From NCBI GenBank assembly GCA_902776545.1, contig CACYQO010000037.1, forward strand, positions 1-46,559: a stretch of 46,559 nucleotides of DNA, written 5' to 3'. Origin of the DNA: an uncultured Prevotellaceae bacterium. Lineage in GTDB: Bacteria > Bacteroidota > Bacteroidia > Bacteroidales > Bacteroidaceae. A model generated the notes under the pieces. The model worked only from the letters and a program-made list of their open reading frames with translations, was not told where the DNA came from and searched no databases. Below, in pieces: positions 32,298 to 40,147 of the stretch (position 1 is the first letter of the stretch; each line of letters opens with the position of its first letter). The position numbers and the translations under genes were made by a program.

Positions 32298-33172
32298 AGA
32301 TTTCCTGCTAAAAATTTCCTACAAAGTTCAAGGGGAAGACCGCGACGATGGGCATAGTCACGGAGTTGGTCTTCGCCGATCTTTCCGATAGAGAAGTAAC
32401 GGGCCTCAGGATGGGCAAGCATCAGGCCAGAGACGCTGGCGTGGGGCTTCATGGCGCCACTCTCGGTGAGACGGATGCCGATTTGTTTCATGTCTATGAG
32501 ATCGTCGAGGACAAAGTTAAGGCTGGTGTCTGGCAGCGAGGGATAACCAACGGCAGGACGGATGCCCTGGAATTTTTCAACGAGCATATCAGCGATGGAG
32601 AGGTTTTCATCCTTCGCATAACCCCAGTATTCCTTCCGAACTTGTTCGTGCATGCGTTCTGCAGCCGCCTCTGCGAGACGGTCTGCGAGGAGTTGCGCCA
32701 TCATTTTCTGGTAGGGGTCTGAGGAGAAATCGGTTTCGAGGCCGAGGGAGACGGAAGTGGCGAAAAGACCTATTTTCGAGGAAGGAGGAAGGAGGAAGGA
32801 GGAAGGAGATATGTCTTGCGGATGAAAAGCGACAATTTTTTCAAGAGGAGAAATGAAATCGGAGAGACATAGATAGGGAGGATTTCCTTGCTGCTGACGC
32901 AGGCAGGGAATTCTCTGTTCTTGAAGTAATCTCCTTCCTCCTTCCTCCTTCCTCCTTCCTCGAAACACCACAATATCATCCCCATCACTATGTGCATCGA
33001 AGAGCTCAAATAACCCATAAGCATGATATTTCCCTTCTAACTGTTGCAGGAGAGCCTCGGCTTCCTGACGCAGACGGTCTTTCTCCGACGGCTCCTTCAC
33101 CTGCCAGGCGAAGAAGAAATAGGGCCAGTTGATATAGGGTACCAACTCAGAGATATCGTATGTGAGGGTCAT
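32294..33172 (-). CDS. Standalone MetH activation-domain protein
   Basis: A 292-residue protein homologous to the C-terminal AdoMet-binding reactivation domain of cobalamin-dependent methionine synthase: IRPAVGYPSLPDTS and LTESGAMKPHASVSGLMLAHPEARYF with GKIGEDQL near the end. It would support reductive methylation of inactive cob(II)alamin on MetH, which must be encoded elsewhere. Two short stretches, GRRKEEGGRRL and DISPSSFLLPPSS, are encoded by inverted copies of the same repeat arm and flank native-looking sequence IPCLRQQQGNPPYLCLSDF. It is downstream of dihydroorotase, separated by a heptad array. Confidence 0.85.
   Translation of the reverse strand: MTLTYDISELVPYINWPYFFFAWQVKEPSEKDRLRQEAEALLQQLEGKYHAYGLFELFDAHSDGDDIVVFRGRRKEEGGRRLLQEQRIPCLRQQQGNPPYLCLSDFISPLEKIVAFHPQDISPSSFLLPPSSKIGLFATSVSLGLETDFSSDPYQKMMAQLLADRLAEAAAERMHEQVRKEYWGYAKDENLSIADMLVEKFQGIRPAVGYPSLPDTSLNFVLDDLIDMKQIGIRLTESGAMKPHASVSGLMLAHPEARYFSIGKIGEDQLRDYAHRRGLPLELCRKFLAGNL
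32774..32965 (-). repeat. Pair of perfect inverted heptad arms inside the MetH activation gene
   Basis: Arms 32774-32810 and 32929-32965 are exact 37-bp inverted copies built of GGAAGGA heptads after TTTCGA. Between them lies 118 bp that mostly encodes native protein. Inner boundaries (CAAGACATATCTCC on one side, GATTACTTC on the other) resemble those of the mfd copies. Both arms keep the frame in opposite orientations, giving GRRKEEGG from one and SFLLPPS from the other. Confidence 0.8.
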
Positions 33173-33173
33173 A

Positions 33174-33219
33174 GTGAAAAGTGAGAAGTGAAAAGTGAGA
33201 AGTGAAAAGTGAAAAGTTA
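33174..33219 (-). repeat. Heptad array between dihydroorotase and MetH activation genes
   Basis: Plus strand: GTGAAAA, GTGAGAA, GTGAAAA, GTGAGAA, GTGAAAA, GTGAAAA, then GTTA at the dihydroorotase stop. It forms nearly the whole 44-bp spacer. Confidence 0.8.
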
Positions 33220-34575
33220 TCGGAAGGCGACGGGTTGGCCGATGTAGGAGGTGTCTACCCTACCCTGACTGTAGACGGTATGACCATTGCAGAGGGTTCG
33301 TTCCACACGCCAGAGGTACATGTGACCCTCCATCGGACTCCAACCGCAACGGCTCTGGATGATGTCGTGCGTCACCGTCCAACCTGTGTTGGGACGGACG
33401 AGGACGATGTCTGCCTGATAACCCTCACGAAGGAAGCCACGCTGGCGTACCTCAAAGAGACGGGCTGGATTATGACACATCAGTTCGACGAGACGCTCCA
33501 ATGACAGTACGCCCTGATCTACAAGTTCGAGCATCGTAACGAGGGAGAACTGAATCATCGGCATACCACTGGCTGCACGAGCACAGCCGCCTTCTTTCTG
33601 AGAAAGCAGATGTGGGGCATGGTCTGTGCCGATGACGGCGATACGCCCGTCGTTGAGAGCCTCACGCAGGGCATCACGGTCACGCTCCGTCTTAATAGCG
33701 GGGTTGCACTTGATGCGGGTACCCAAGGCGGTGTAGTCGCGGTCGCAGAAATAGAGGTGGGAGACAGTGGCCTCAGACGTAATATTTTCGAGGAAGGAGG
33801 AAGGAGGAAGGAGGAAGGAGATATGACTGGAGGGTATTAAGTCTAACTCTTTGGCGGTAGTGAGATGAGCGATGTGGAGGCGGGCGTGGTGCTTGGTGGC
33901 GAGTTCGACGGCGAGGCGGGTGCTCTCGTAACAGGCCTCTTCGCTGCGGATCTCAGGATGGTGTGTGACCTTCGGATCATCGCCGTATTTTGCCTTCGCC
34001 GCAGCCATGTTGCGATTGATGATGTCCGTATCCTCGCAGTGGGCCATGATGATCATAGGCGCTGTGGAAAAGATACGGTCCAGCGCCTCACGACGATCCA
34101 CAAGCATATTGCCTGTAGAGGAACCCATGAAGAGCTTGATGCCTGGGATGCGATGAGGATCGAGCTGGGGAAAGAGGTCTGCATTGTCGTTGGTGGCTCC
34201 AAAGAAGAAGCTGTAGTTCACGTGACTCTTCTGGGCTGCGAGAGCAAATTTCTCCTCCAAAGCCTCCAGCGTCGTAGTCTGCGGCACGGTATTGGGCATA
34301 TCGAAATAGGTGGTGATACCTCCAGCAGCTGCCGCACGGCTCTCTGTATCAATATCCGCCTTCTCCGTCAGACCTGGCTCACGGAAATGCACATGATCGT
34401 CGATGATGCCTGGGAGCACAAAACAGTCCGAAGCGTCGATGACCTCGTCATAAGACGCTTCGGGCGTATGGTTTCCTTCTATAATCTGAGTGATTCTTTC
34501 GTCTTCAATGACCAGCGAGCCATTGAATGTCCTGCCTTCATTGACAAGCGTTCCTCCTTTTACCAGCGTCGTCAT
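33217..34575 (-). CDS. pyrC: Dihydroorotase (class I)
   Basis: A 452-residue amidohydrolase of pyrimidine synthesis. Zinc ligands are visible in DDHVHFREPG (His61, His63), the carbamylated lysine in GIKLFMGSSTGN, MAHCED, LHIAHLTT and the catalytic GTDHAPH. Several hydantoinase-like enzymes share these motifs, but FREPG and the MGSSTGN region support dihydroorotase. After TTAKELDL there is a short extra stretch IPSSHISFLLPPSSF encoded by a single heptad arm at 33786. Its ATG overlaps the stop of the upstream lipoprotein gene by 4 bp. Confidence 0.88.
   Translation of the reverse strand: MTTLVKGGTLVNEGRTFNGSLVIEDERITQIIEGNHTPEASYDEVIDASDCFVLPGIIDDHVHFREPGLTEKADIDTESRAAAAGGITTYFDMPNTVPQTTTLEALEEKFALAAQKSHVNYSFFFGATNDNADLFPQLDPHRIPGIKLFMGSSTGNMLVDRREALDRIFSTAPMIIMAHCEDTDIINRNMAAAKAKYGDDPKVTHHPEIRSEEACYESTRLAVELATKHHARLHIAHLTTAKELDLIPSSHISFLLPPSSFLENITSEATVSHLYFCDRDYTALGTRIKCNPAIKTERDRDALREALNDGRIAVIGTDHAPHLLSQKEGGCARAASGMPMIQFSLVTMLELVDQGVLSLERLVELMCHNPARLFEVRQRGFLREGYQADIVLVRPNTGWTVTHDIIQSRCGWSPMEGHMYLWRVERTLCNGHTVYSQGRVDTSYIGQPVAFR
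33786..33841 (-). repeat. In-frame single heptad arm in dihydroorotase gene
   Basis: 33786-33822 is identical over 37 bp to each arm of the 32774-32965 pair. It is followed by a short remnant (ATGACTGGAGGGTATTAAG) that looks like a shrunken core with both inner boundaries. No second arm is present. Confidence 0.8.
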
Positions 34576-35375
34576 TTCTGCGGAAGGCTGAGTGACGGCA
34601 TCTGCAGGGAGTCAGGCATGGAATCCGGCTTCGTGTCTGTCGGCTGCTGGGGGGCAGGAGCCTGCGTCACATCATCCACAAGACCATTCTGACGGGCCTG
34701 GATCTCGTTGGCCGTACGATAGTACTCCTTCACGTAGGGGTCTTCCTTGAATTTCTTCGTGGCCTTGCTCATGATATCCTCGATCTGCGGAGTGAGCACG
34801 GGATAAGGATAGCCGCTGGTCATCATCATGAAGACGCCAGGACCAAGTACATTGTCGAAGTTATCGACGATGAAGTTGGTCACCAACGAGTCTTCCTGCT
34901 GTGCCAGACGAGCAGCCTCCACGGAGAGCTGACGGTTGATGACATCCTCGTCAATGCCTTCGAGCAGCATCTGACTCTGCTTGTGGGAGAGTTCGTTCAA
35001 CTCGTTGCCGATCTGGTCGTGACGGTTGATGAACTGATAAAGTTTGTCGTTCAAGGGCGAACCTGTGACGCTACGACCTGTGTTGTCGATGTGAATCTCG
35101 ATCTCGCCACTCTCCACCACGACGGGCATAGCCAGCGACTGTTCATCCATATACAACGTAGCCAGACGGACGGTGTCGAGGAGGCCCGTGAAGCGGAACT
35201 TGCCATGCACCACGTCGCAAGAGTCCATGTTCTTCAGCTCCTGATCCTTCACCGTCTTCAGGTAGAGTTTGCTACCATCGAGCGACGACACAGACGAGGA
35301 GCCCTGTATCGAATATGACTCGGCGCAGGACGTCAGTACGGCCATGATGACAAATAGATATATGATCTTATTCAT
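34572..35375 (-). CDS. DUF4369-type lipoprotein
   Basis: A 267-residue predicted lipoprotein with signal MNKIIYLFVIMAVLTSC (Cys17). The segment GSKLYLKTVKDQELKNMDSCDVVHGKFRFTG is the start of a DUF4369-like domain, often found before thioredoxin-like domains; here no thioredoxin motif follows, only a helical region and a Pro/Gln-rich tail. Function unknown. I start at the ATG 35375 because of the signal peptide and a promoter at 35397. It heads an operon with dihydroorotase and the MetH activation protein. Confidence 0.75.
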   Translation of the reverse strand: MNKIIYLFVIMAVLTSCAESYSIQGSSSVSSLDGSKLYLKTVKDQELKNMDSCDVVHGKFRFTGLLDTVRLATLYMDEQSLAMPVVVESGEIEIHIDNTGRSVTGSPLNDKLYQFINRHDQIGNELNELSHKQSQMLLEGIDEDVINRQLSVEAARLAQQEDSLVTNFIVDNFDNVLGPGVFMMMTSGYPYPVLTPQIEDIMSKATKKFKEDPYVKEYYRTANEIQARQNGLVDDVTQAPAPQQPTDTKPDSMPDSLQMPSLSLPQK

Positions 35376-35396
35376 AATTTCTTTCGTTTCGTGGCG

Positions 35397-35404
35397 CAAA
35401 AATA
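35397..35404 (-). promoter_or_regulatory. -7 promoter of the lipoprotein-pyrC operon
   Basis: The minus strand reads TATTTTTG followed by CGCC, 21 bp before the start at 35375. Confidence 0.65.
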
Positions 35405-35463
35405 CAAAGATATATGGAGGTAGAAAAATAAATTTGCGCATTTTAAAACAAATGCGCAAACTT

Positions 35464-35880
35464 TTATAGTTTTTTTGAAGAAGAATTTGCTTCTTTGGCC
35501 AGCTCTCGGTCAATTCTGTGTATAGAATAGAGTTGGAGGAGGGCTGCTATGAGCAGCGTCAGCACCCACTTATTATATATATAGGTAATATAGTCGATAT
35601 GACTCAGTCCGAACACGTTCCCCATGCTCGCAAACATCAATAATGCGGAGAGCAGGAAGAGAAAATCGCTGAGGATCATCATACGGCGCAGACGGCGGAT
35701 GACGAAATTCGTACCCTCATAACGCTGCAGAAGTTGCATCGACGTGAAGGCGATGGCCCCGACGGCAAAGACGTATGGTGCGAACTTCCACGCCAGCACA
35801 CTTGCACCGGCACCCGCCACCATCAGCGTGGCACCCACGAGGAAGATAAGGTTCTGCGTTTTATTGAGCTGTCTCATCAT
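35464..35880 (-). CDS. Small inner-membrane protein, unknown function
   Basis: A 138-residue protein with four hydrophobic helices (NLIFLVGATLMVAGAGASVL, YVFAVGAIAFTSMQLL, MILSDFLFLLSALLMFASM, WVLTLLIAALLQLYSIHRI). I do not recognise a family. It overlaps the end of the upstream FtsB-like gene by 20 bp, so both are probably translated together. Start may be 35880 or 35877 (adjacent ATGs). Confidence 0.65.
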   Translation of the reverse strand: MMRQLNKTQNLIFLVGATLMVAGAGASVLAWKFAPYVFAVGAIAFTSMQLLQRYEGTNFVIRRLRRMMILSDFLFLLSALLMFASMGNVFGLSHIDYITYIYNKWVLTLLIAALLQLYSIHRIDRELAKEANSSSKKL

Positions 35881-36220
35881 CCACAGGCTGTTCCGATTCT
35901 TTGTTTTCTTCCTTCATCACGAAGATGTCCTCATCGTCAGCCTTCATGAAATAACGCTCACGGGCAATCTTCTCCATCGCTTTCGGATTACGGTCGAGTT
36001 CACGGATCTGGGCTTTGTCTCGCTCGTAGTCTGCATGATAACGGACCTTCTCCTCCGTCAGTTCCGCAATGCGCTGACGGTTCTTCAGATGATTCCACAC
36101 GCTGTTCTCGTCAAGGAATCCCACGATGAGCACCGCCACCACACAGACCGTCGCATATTTCAAGGCCTGAGACCTCAAGACGATGAGCGTATATTTCTTG
36201 ATATTGCTGATAACCTTCAT
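35861..36220 (-). CDS. FtsB/DivIC-like septum formation protein
   Basis: A 119-residue bitopic membrane protein: basic N-terminus, one membrane helix (about residues 20-38), then a coiled coil (NRQRIAELTEEKVRYHADYERDKAQIRELDRNPKAMEKIARERYFM) ending in the ARERYFM motif typical of FtsB/DivIC. These proteins stabilise the divisome through a complex with FtsL and FtsQ. The Glu-rich tail is ordinary for Bacteroidetes homologues. A promoter lies 21 bp upstream. Confidence 0.85.
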   Translation of the reverse strand: MKVISNIKKYTLIVLRSQALKYATVCVVAVLIVGFLDENSVWNHLKNRQRIAELTEEKVRYHADYERDKAQIRELDRNPKAMEKIARERYFMKADDEDIFVMKEENKESEQPVDDETAQ

Positions 36221-36240
36221 ATTACACTGCTATTTGCCTG

Positions 36241-36248
36241 CAAAGGTA
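36241..36248 (-). promoter_or_regulatory. -7 promoter element of the FtsB-like gene
   Basis: The minus strand reads TACCTTTG followed by CAGG, 21 bp before the ATG at 36220. Confidence 0.65.
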
Positions 36249-36254
36249 ATAAAA

Positions 36255-36372
36255 AGTGAAAAGGTAAGAAAGTGAAAAAGTGAAAAAAAGGCAACCACTA
36301 TCACATTTTTAGTATTATTAACGCATATTACCCTTACTTTTCACCTTTTCACCCATCCACCTTTTCACTTTT
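36255..36372. repeat. Two inverted GTGAAAA-type arrays between ftsB-like and dnaX promoters
   Basis: 36255-36290 has GTGAAAA- and GTAAGAA-like units; 36337-36372 has their complements (CTTTTCAC, CCTTTTCAC). They face each other across about 45 bp and lie upstream of both divergent -7 boxes. Confidence 0.6.
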
Positions 36373-36377
36373 TTATG

Positions 36378-36385
36378 TACCTTTG
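36378..36385 (+). promoter_or_regulatory. -7 promoter element of dnaX
   Basis: TACCTTTG followed by CACC, 27 bp before the ATG at 36412. Confidence 0.65.
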
Positions 36386-36411
36386 CACCACAATTTATCA
36401 GTAACACATAT

Positions 36412-38184
36412 ATGGAATACATCGTATCAGCCAGGAAATACCGTCCGATGACCTTCGACACCGTCGTGGGACAGGAAGCACTGACCACGACGCTGAAGAA
36501 CGCCGTGAAGAGCGGCAAGCTGGCTCACGCCTATCTCTTCTGCGGACCCCGTGGCGTCGGAAAGACCACCTGTGCCCGTATCTTCGCCAAGGCCATCAAC
36601 TGCCAGCATCCCACTGCCGACGGTGAGGCCTGTAATGAGTGTGAGTCGTGCCAGTCGTTCAACGAGCAGCGATCACTCAACATCTTCGAGCTTGATGCTG
36701 CCTCGAACAACTCCGTGGAGCATATCAAGACGCTGATGGAGCAGACGCGCATCCCACCGCAGTTGGGCAAGTATAAGGTGTTCATCATCGACGAGGTTCA
36801 CATGCTCTCGACAGCCGCCTTCAACGCTTTCCTCAAGACGCTCGAGGAACCGCCCGCACACGTCATCTTCATCCTCGCTACGACGGAGAAGCACAAGATC
36901 CTGCCCACTATCCTCAGCCGTTGTCAGATCTACGACTTCGAACGGATGACCATCCGCAACACCGTCGATCATCTGAAGCACGTGGCCGAACAGGAGGGCA
37001 TCACCTATGACGAACAGGCCCTCGCCGTCATCGCCGAGAAGGCCGACGGTGGTATGCGCGACGCCCTCTCCATCTTCGACCAGGCCGCCTCGTTCTGTCA
37101 GGGCAATATCACCTACGAGAAGGTAATTGAAGACCTGAACGTGCTCGACTCCGAGAACTACTTCCAGATCGTCGATCTCTCTATAATTAATAAGGTGAGC
37201 GACATCATGGTATTGTTGAACAATATCATCAACAAGGGTTTCGACGGTGGACTGCTCATCCAAGGTCTGGCCAAACACGTGCGTAACGTGATGATGGCGA
37301 AAGACCCGCAGACGCTACCCTTGCTCGAAGTGAGCGACCAACAGCGCCAGCGCTATGCCGAACAGGCGAAGAAGTGCGACACCCGTTTCCTCTATCAGGC
37401 CCTGAAGCTGATGAACCAGTGCGACATTAACTACCGCCAGTCATCGAACAAACGTCTGTTGGTGGAACTGACGCTGATAGAGGTGGCTCAGATCACCCAG
37501 CCTGACGACGGTGCCAGCGCGGGGCGTCGCCCCAGAAGATTAAAATCCCTGTTTAAGCAACTGATACAGCAGTCTCAGCCCAAGAAAGTGGCCCCGCAGG
37601 TAGCCCAGGCTAAGACCGCTGCATCACCCGTGGCCCCTAAGGCCAAGGTATCTGAGTACTCCGAGAAATCTGAGTACTCTGAGAAAGCCTCCGCCCCCAA
37701 GATGAAGCTCAATAATATCGGCTTCTCCTGGGGCACGCTCCTCCAGAAGAACAAGGATCCCAAAGGGAAGATGAATATCATCCCTGGCACCGTCGCCGGA
37801 TCAAGGGAACAGCAGACCAATGTGGAGTTCACCCAAGAAGAACTCGAACTGCAATGGATGGCGATGTGTAACCGTATGCCACAGGAGTTCAGTGGCATCG
37901 CCACCCGCATGAAGAACATGAACCCAGTCATCACGGAATTCCCCAAGTTGCAGGTGACAGTCGACAACACCCTCATCCGGCAACAGATGGAGGACTTCAA
38001 GGGGCGTATCGTGAAGACACTCATCAACAGCCTGCACAACGTAGGCATCACCCTCGAGATCACCGTCGCCGAACAGACAGGGCAAAAGAGACTACTCACC
38101 CGTCGCGAACAGTTCGAAGCCCTGAGCAAAGAAAATCCCGCCGTAGAGAAACTACGGCAGGACTTCGATCTCGAATTGGCCTAA
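36412..38184 (+). CDS. dnaX: DNA polymerase III subunits gamma/tau
   Basis: A 590-residue clamp-loader ATPase. It starts MEYIVSARKYRPMTFDTVVGQE, has Walker A GPRGVGKT (residues 45-52), zinc cysteines 64, 74, 77 and 80, IIDEVHML, and the sensor LSRCQIYDF. The AAA+ part ends near residue 350; the tail is variable, with a lysine/proline-rich linker and a Bacteroidetes-type C-terminal domain. It loads beta clamps and ties the polymerase cores to DnaB. The linker contains a duplicated SEYSEK. Stop is followed by a heptad array. Confidence 0.93.
   Translation: MEYIVSARKYRPMTFDTVVGQEALTTTLKNAVKSGKLAHAYLFCGPRGVGKTTCARIFAKAINCQHPTADGEACNECESCQSFNEQRSLNIFELDAASNNSVEHIKTLMEQTRIPPQLGKYKVFIIDEVHMLSTAAFNAFLKTLEEPPAHVIFILATTEKHKILPTILSRCQIYDFERMTIRNTVDHLKHVAEQEGITYDEQALAVIAEKADGGMRDALSIFDQAASFCQGNITYEKVIEDLNVLDSENYFQIVDLSIINKVSDIMVLLNNIINKGFDGGLLIQGLAKHVRNVMMAKDPQTLPLLEVSDQQRQRYAEQAKKCDTRFLYQALKLMNQCDINYRQSSNKRLLVELTLIEVAQITQPDDGASAGRRPRRLKSLFKQLIQQSQPKKVAPQVAQAKTAASPVAPKAKVSEYSEKSEYSEKASAPKMKLNNIGFSWGTLLQKNKDPKGKMNIIPGTVAGSREQQTNVEFTQEELELQWMAMCNRMPQEFSGIATRMKNMNPVITEFPKLQVTVDNTLIRQQMEDFKGRIVKTLINSLHNVGITLEITVAEQTGQKRLLTRREQFEALSKENPAVEKLRQDFDLELA
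37651..37686 (+). repeat. 18-bp coding duplication in dnaX linker
   Basis: Two 18-bp units, differing by one base, encode SEYSEK twice within the flexible tau linker. It looks like a simple local duplication, not part of the heptad family. Confidence 0.75.
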
Positions 38185-38190
38185 GGCCAT

Positions 38191-38239
38191 TTCACTTTTC
38201 ACTTCTCACTTTTCACTTCTCACTTTTCACTTCTCCCTA
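38191..38239. repeat. Heptad array between dnaX and the receiver gene
   Basis: TTCACTT, TTCACTT, CTCACTT, TTCACTT, CTCACTT, TTCACTT, CTCCCTA between the two convergent stops; the last unit overlaps the stop of the receiver gene. Same alternating pattern as the arrays at 19903 and 33174, in complement. Confidence 0.8.
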
Positions 38240-38593
38240 CTCTCCCACAAACTTCTTGATCGTCTGCAGGCAGAGATCGCTGCTCACGGGCTTGGAGAGG
38301 AAGTCATTACATCCAGCCTCCAATGCCAGCTGACGGTCGCTGTCGAAAGCGTTAGCCGTCAGGGCGACGATGGGCAAATCAGGCAATTTTGCCTTAATGG
38401 CTTTTGTAGCCTCCAATCCGTCCATGATAGGCATCTTGATGTCCATCAGCACGATATCATAGGTATTCTTTTCGGCCATCTGAACTGCCTCCTGGCCGTT
38501 CTTGGCACGCTCAAACTGATAGTACTTCTTCAGGATGTATGTCATCAGGATGAAGTTACTGTCATTGTCTTCTGCAATCAAAATCTTTTTCAT
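38237..38593 (-). CDS. Single-domain response regulator
   Basis: A 118-residue receiver domain without output domain: MKKILIAEDNDSN (acidic pocket), Asp51 in VLMDIKMPIMDG as phosphorylation site, ALTA, and the lysine in FLSKPVS. CheY-like in size; resembles receivers found at the end of hybrid kinases. It follows the sugar porter and sensor kinase on the same strand, so it may be the phosphoacceptor of that kinase, though this is inference. Confidence 0.85.
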   Translation of the reverse strand: MKKILIAEDNDSNFILMTYILKKYYQFERAKNGQEAVQMAEKNTYDIVLMDIKMPIMDGLEATKAIKAKLPDLPIVALTANAFDSDRQLALEAGCNDFLSKPVSSDLCLQTIKKFVGE

Positions 38594-38596
38594 ATT

Positions 38597-38665
38597 TCAA
38601 TTCTTTAATTCTCCAATCCTTAAATTTTTTAATTCTATAATTTTTTAATCTTTCAATTTTTCATT
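38597..38665 (-). repeat. Octad array between sugar porter and receiver genes
   Basis: Plus strand units of about 8 bp: CAATTCT, TTAATTCT, CCAATCCT, TAAATTTT, TTAATTCT, ATAATTTT, TTAATCTT, TCAATTTT. It supplies the last residues of the porter (NEKLKD) and the spacer up to the receiver start. Confidence 0.7.
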
Positions 38666-40141
38666 TTTCCCCAGTCTGTCTTTCCACATCTTGCTCATAT
38701 CCTCAAGTGTCTTACCCTTGGTTTCAGGCACGAGACGCCAGACGAACAGAGCAGCAATCACGCAGATGATGCCATAGAGACCGTATGTGAACCAGTGGCC
38801 GAAGTCATCACCCTCTGTCAGGTGCATGTTGAACATAGGCACGAACGACGAACTGACGATGAAGTTGGAGATCCACTGGAAGGCGACGGCGATGGCAACA
38901 GCAGCACCACGGATGGTGTTGGGGAAGACCTCGGCGATGAGCACCCAGGTGATGGGCCCCCAAGAGAACATGAAGGAAGCCGAATAGATCAACAACGAGG
39001 CAGCCGTAACCAATGCAAGACTATCGTTTCCGAAGGTCACCGCCACACCGAAAGCACCAATGGCCATACCTAACGAACCGCTGATGAGCAACGGCTTGCG
39101 TCCCCACTTCTCGACGGTAAACACAGCCACGAGCGTGAACGAGATATTGATGATACCCATGAATACTGTCAGCATCATCGGGTCGTCCATACCCATGTCG
39201 CCGAAGATACGCGGAGCATAGTAGAGCACGGCGTTGATACCCACAGCCTGCTGGAACACTGAGAGCATGATGCCGATGAAGATACACATCGCACCGTAGG
39301 TCATCAGCTTCTCCGTCTTCACCACCATCGTGTCCTTGATATCCTGCAGGATCTTCTGAGCCTTCAACTGTCCGTTGATCTTGGCGAGGATACCCTCGGC
39401 CTTCTTGTCCTGACCGATGCTCACGAGGTAACGCGGTGTCTCAGGCACGAAGCAGATGAGCAGGGCGAAGAGTCCTGCAGGCACAGCCTCGGAACCGAAC
39501 ATATAGCGCCAGCCTGTGGTCACCGTCCACTGGGCAGCAGGATTGATGGCAGCCAGACCCTTACCCATCTCCTCCACGAGCGGCTGGATGTGGTCGCCCA
39601 GGATGAAGAAGTTCACGAAGTACACCACCAACTGACCGAAGATAATGGCGAACTGGTTCCACGACACGAGCATACCTCGGATGTTCGAGGGAGCCACCTC
39701 GCCGATATACATCGGGCAGATGGCCGAAGCCAGACCCACGCCGACACCACCGATCACACGGTAGATGTTGAACATGATGAGCAGCGAATAGGTCGGTTTG
39801 CCCTGCTCGAAGAACATGAACTCGGGATCCATACTGCCGAGTGCTGAGATAAAGAACAGCAGGCCGGCAATGATCAGCGACTTTTTACGGCCGAGGTTCG
39901 TGGCGAGCAGTCCGGAGATGGCCGAGCCGATGATACATCCGATGAGTGCCGATGCCGACGTGAAGCCGTGCCACCCGTCGGTATAGGTGAAGTCCTTGGC
40001 TTCCATGAAGAATGCTTGCAGACCTTTCTCTGCACCGGAGATAACAGCTGTGTCGTAACCGAACAGCAGACCGCCCAACACGGCGACCATCACAATTGAA
40101 ATGAGGTAGGCTTTGCTGCCTTGTTCTGTTTGATTTACCAT
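38645..40141 (-). CDS. xylE: Sugar:H+ symporter of the XylE type (MFS)
   Basis: A 498-residue major facilitator with twelve hydrophobic helices. Sugar-porter signatures are GGLLFGYDTAVISGA, GRKKSL, RVIGGVGVGLASAICPMYIGEVAP, PETPRYL, QQAVGINAVLYYAP and VPETKGKTLEDM. The extended loop around residues 180-200 and QQAVGINAVLYYAP favour a xylose/arabinose porter of the XylE class over glucose. It lies 6 bp downstream of the sensor kinase and opposite an arabinofuranosidase gene, which fits pentose uptake. Confidence 0.85.
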   Translation of the reverse strand: MVNQTEQGSKAYLISIVMVAVLGGLLFGYDTAVISGAEKGLQAFFMEAKDFTYTDGWHGFTSASALIGCIIGSAISGLLATNLGRKKSLIIAGLLFFISALGSMDPEFMFFEQGKPTYSLLIMFNIYRVIGGVGVGLASAICPMYIGEVAPSNIRGMLVSWNQFAIIFGQLVVYFVNFFILGDHIQPLVEEMGKGLAAINPAAQWTVTTGWRYMFGSEAVPAGLFALLICFVPETPRYLVSIGQDKKAEGILAKINGQLKAQKILQDIKDTMVVKTEKLMTYGAMCIFIGIMLSVFQQAVGINAVLYYAPRIFGDMGMDDPMMLTVFMGIINISFTLVAVFTVEKWGRKPLLISGSLGMAIGAFGVAVTFGNDSLALVTAASLLIYSASFMFSWGPITWVLIAEVFPNTIRGAAVAIAVAFQWISNFIVSSSFVPMFNMHLTEGDDFGHWFTYGLYGIICVIAALFVWRLVPETKGKTLEDMSKMWKDRLGKNEKLKD

Positions 40142-40147
40142 AATAAT

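Noticed and set aside
37510-37560. GGGGCGTCGCCCC palindrome in dnaX as another inserted element
   Set aside because: The encoded GRRPRRLKSLFKQL resembles the native linker of Bacteroidetes DnaX as I recall it, and no second copy is present in the window.
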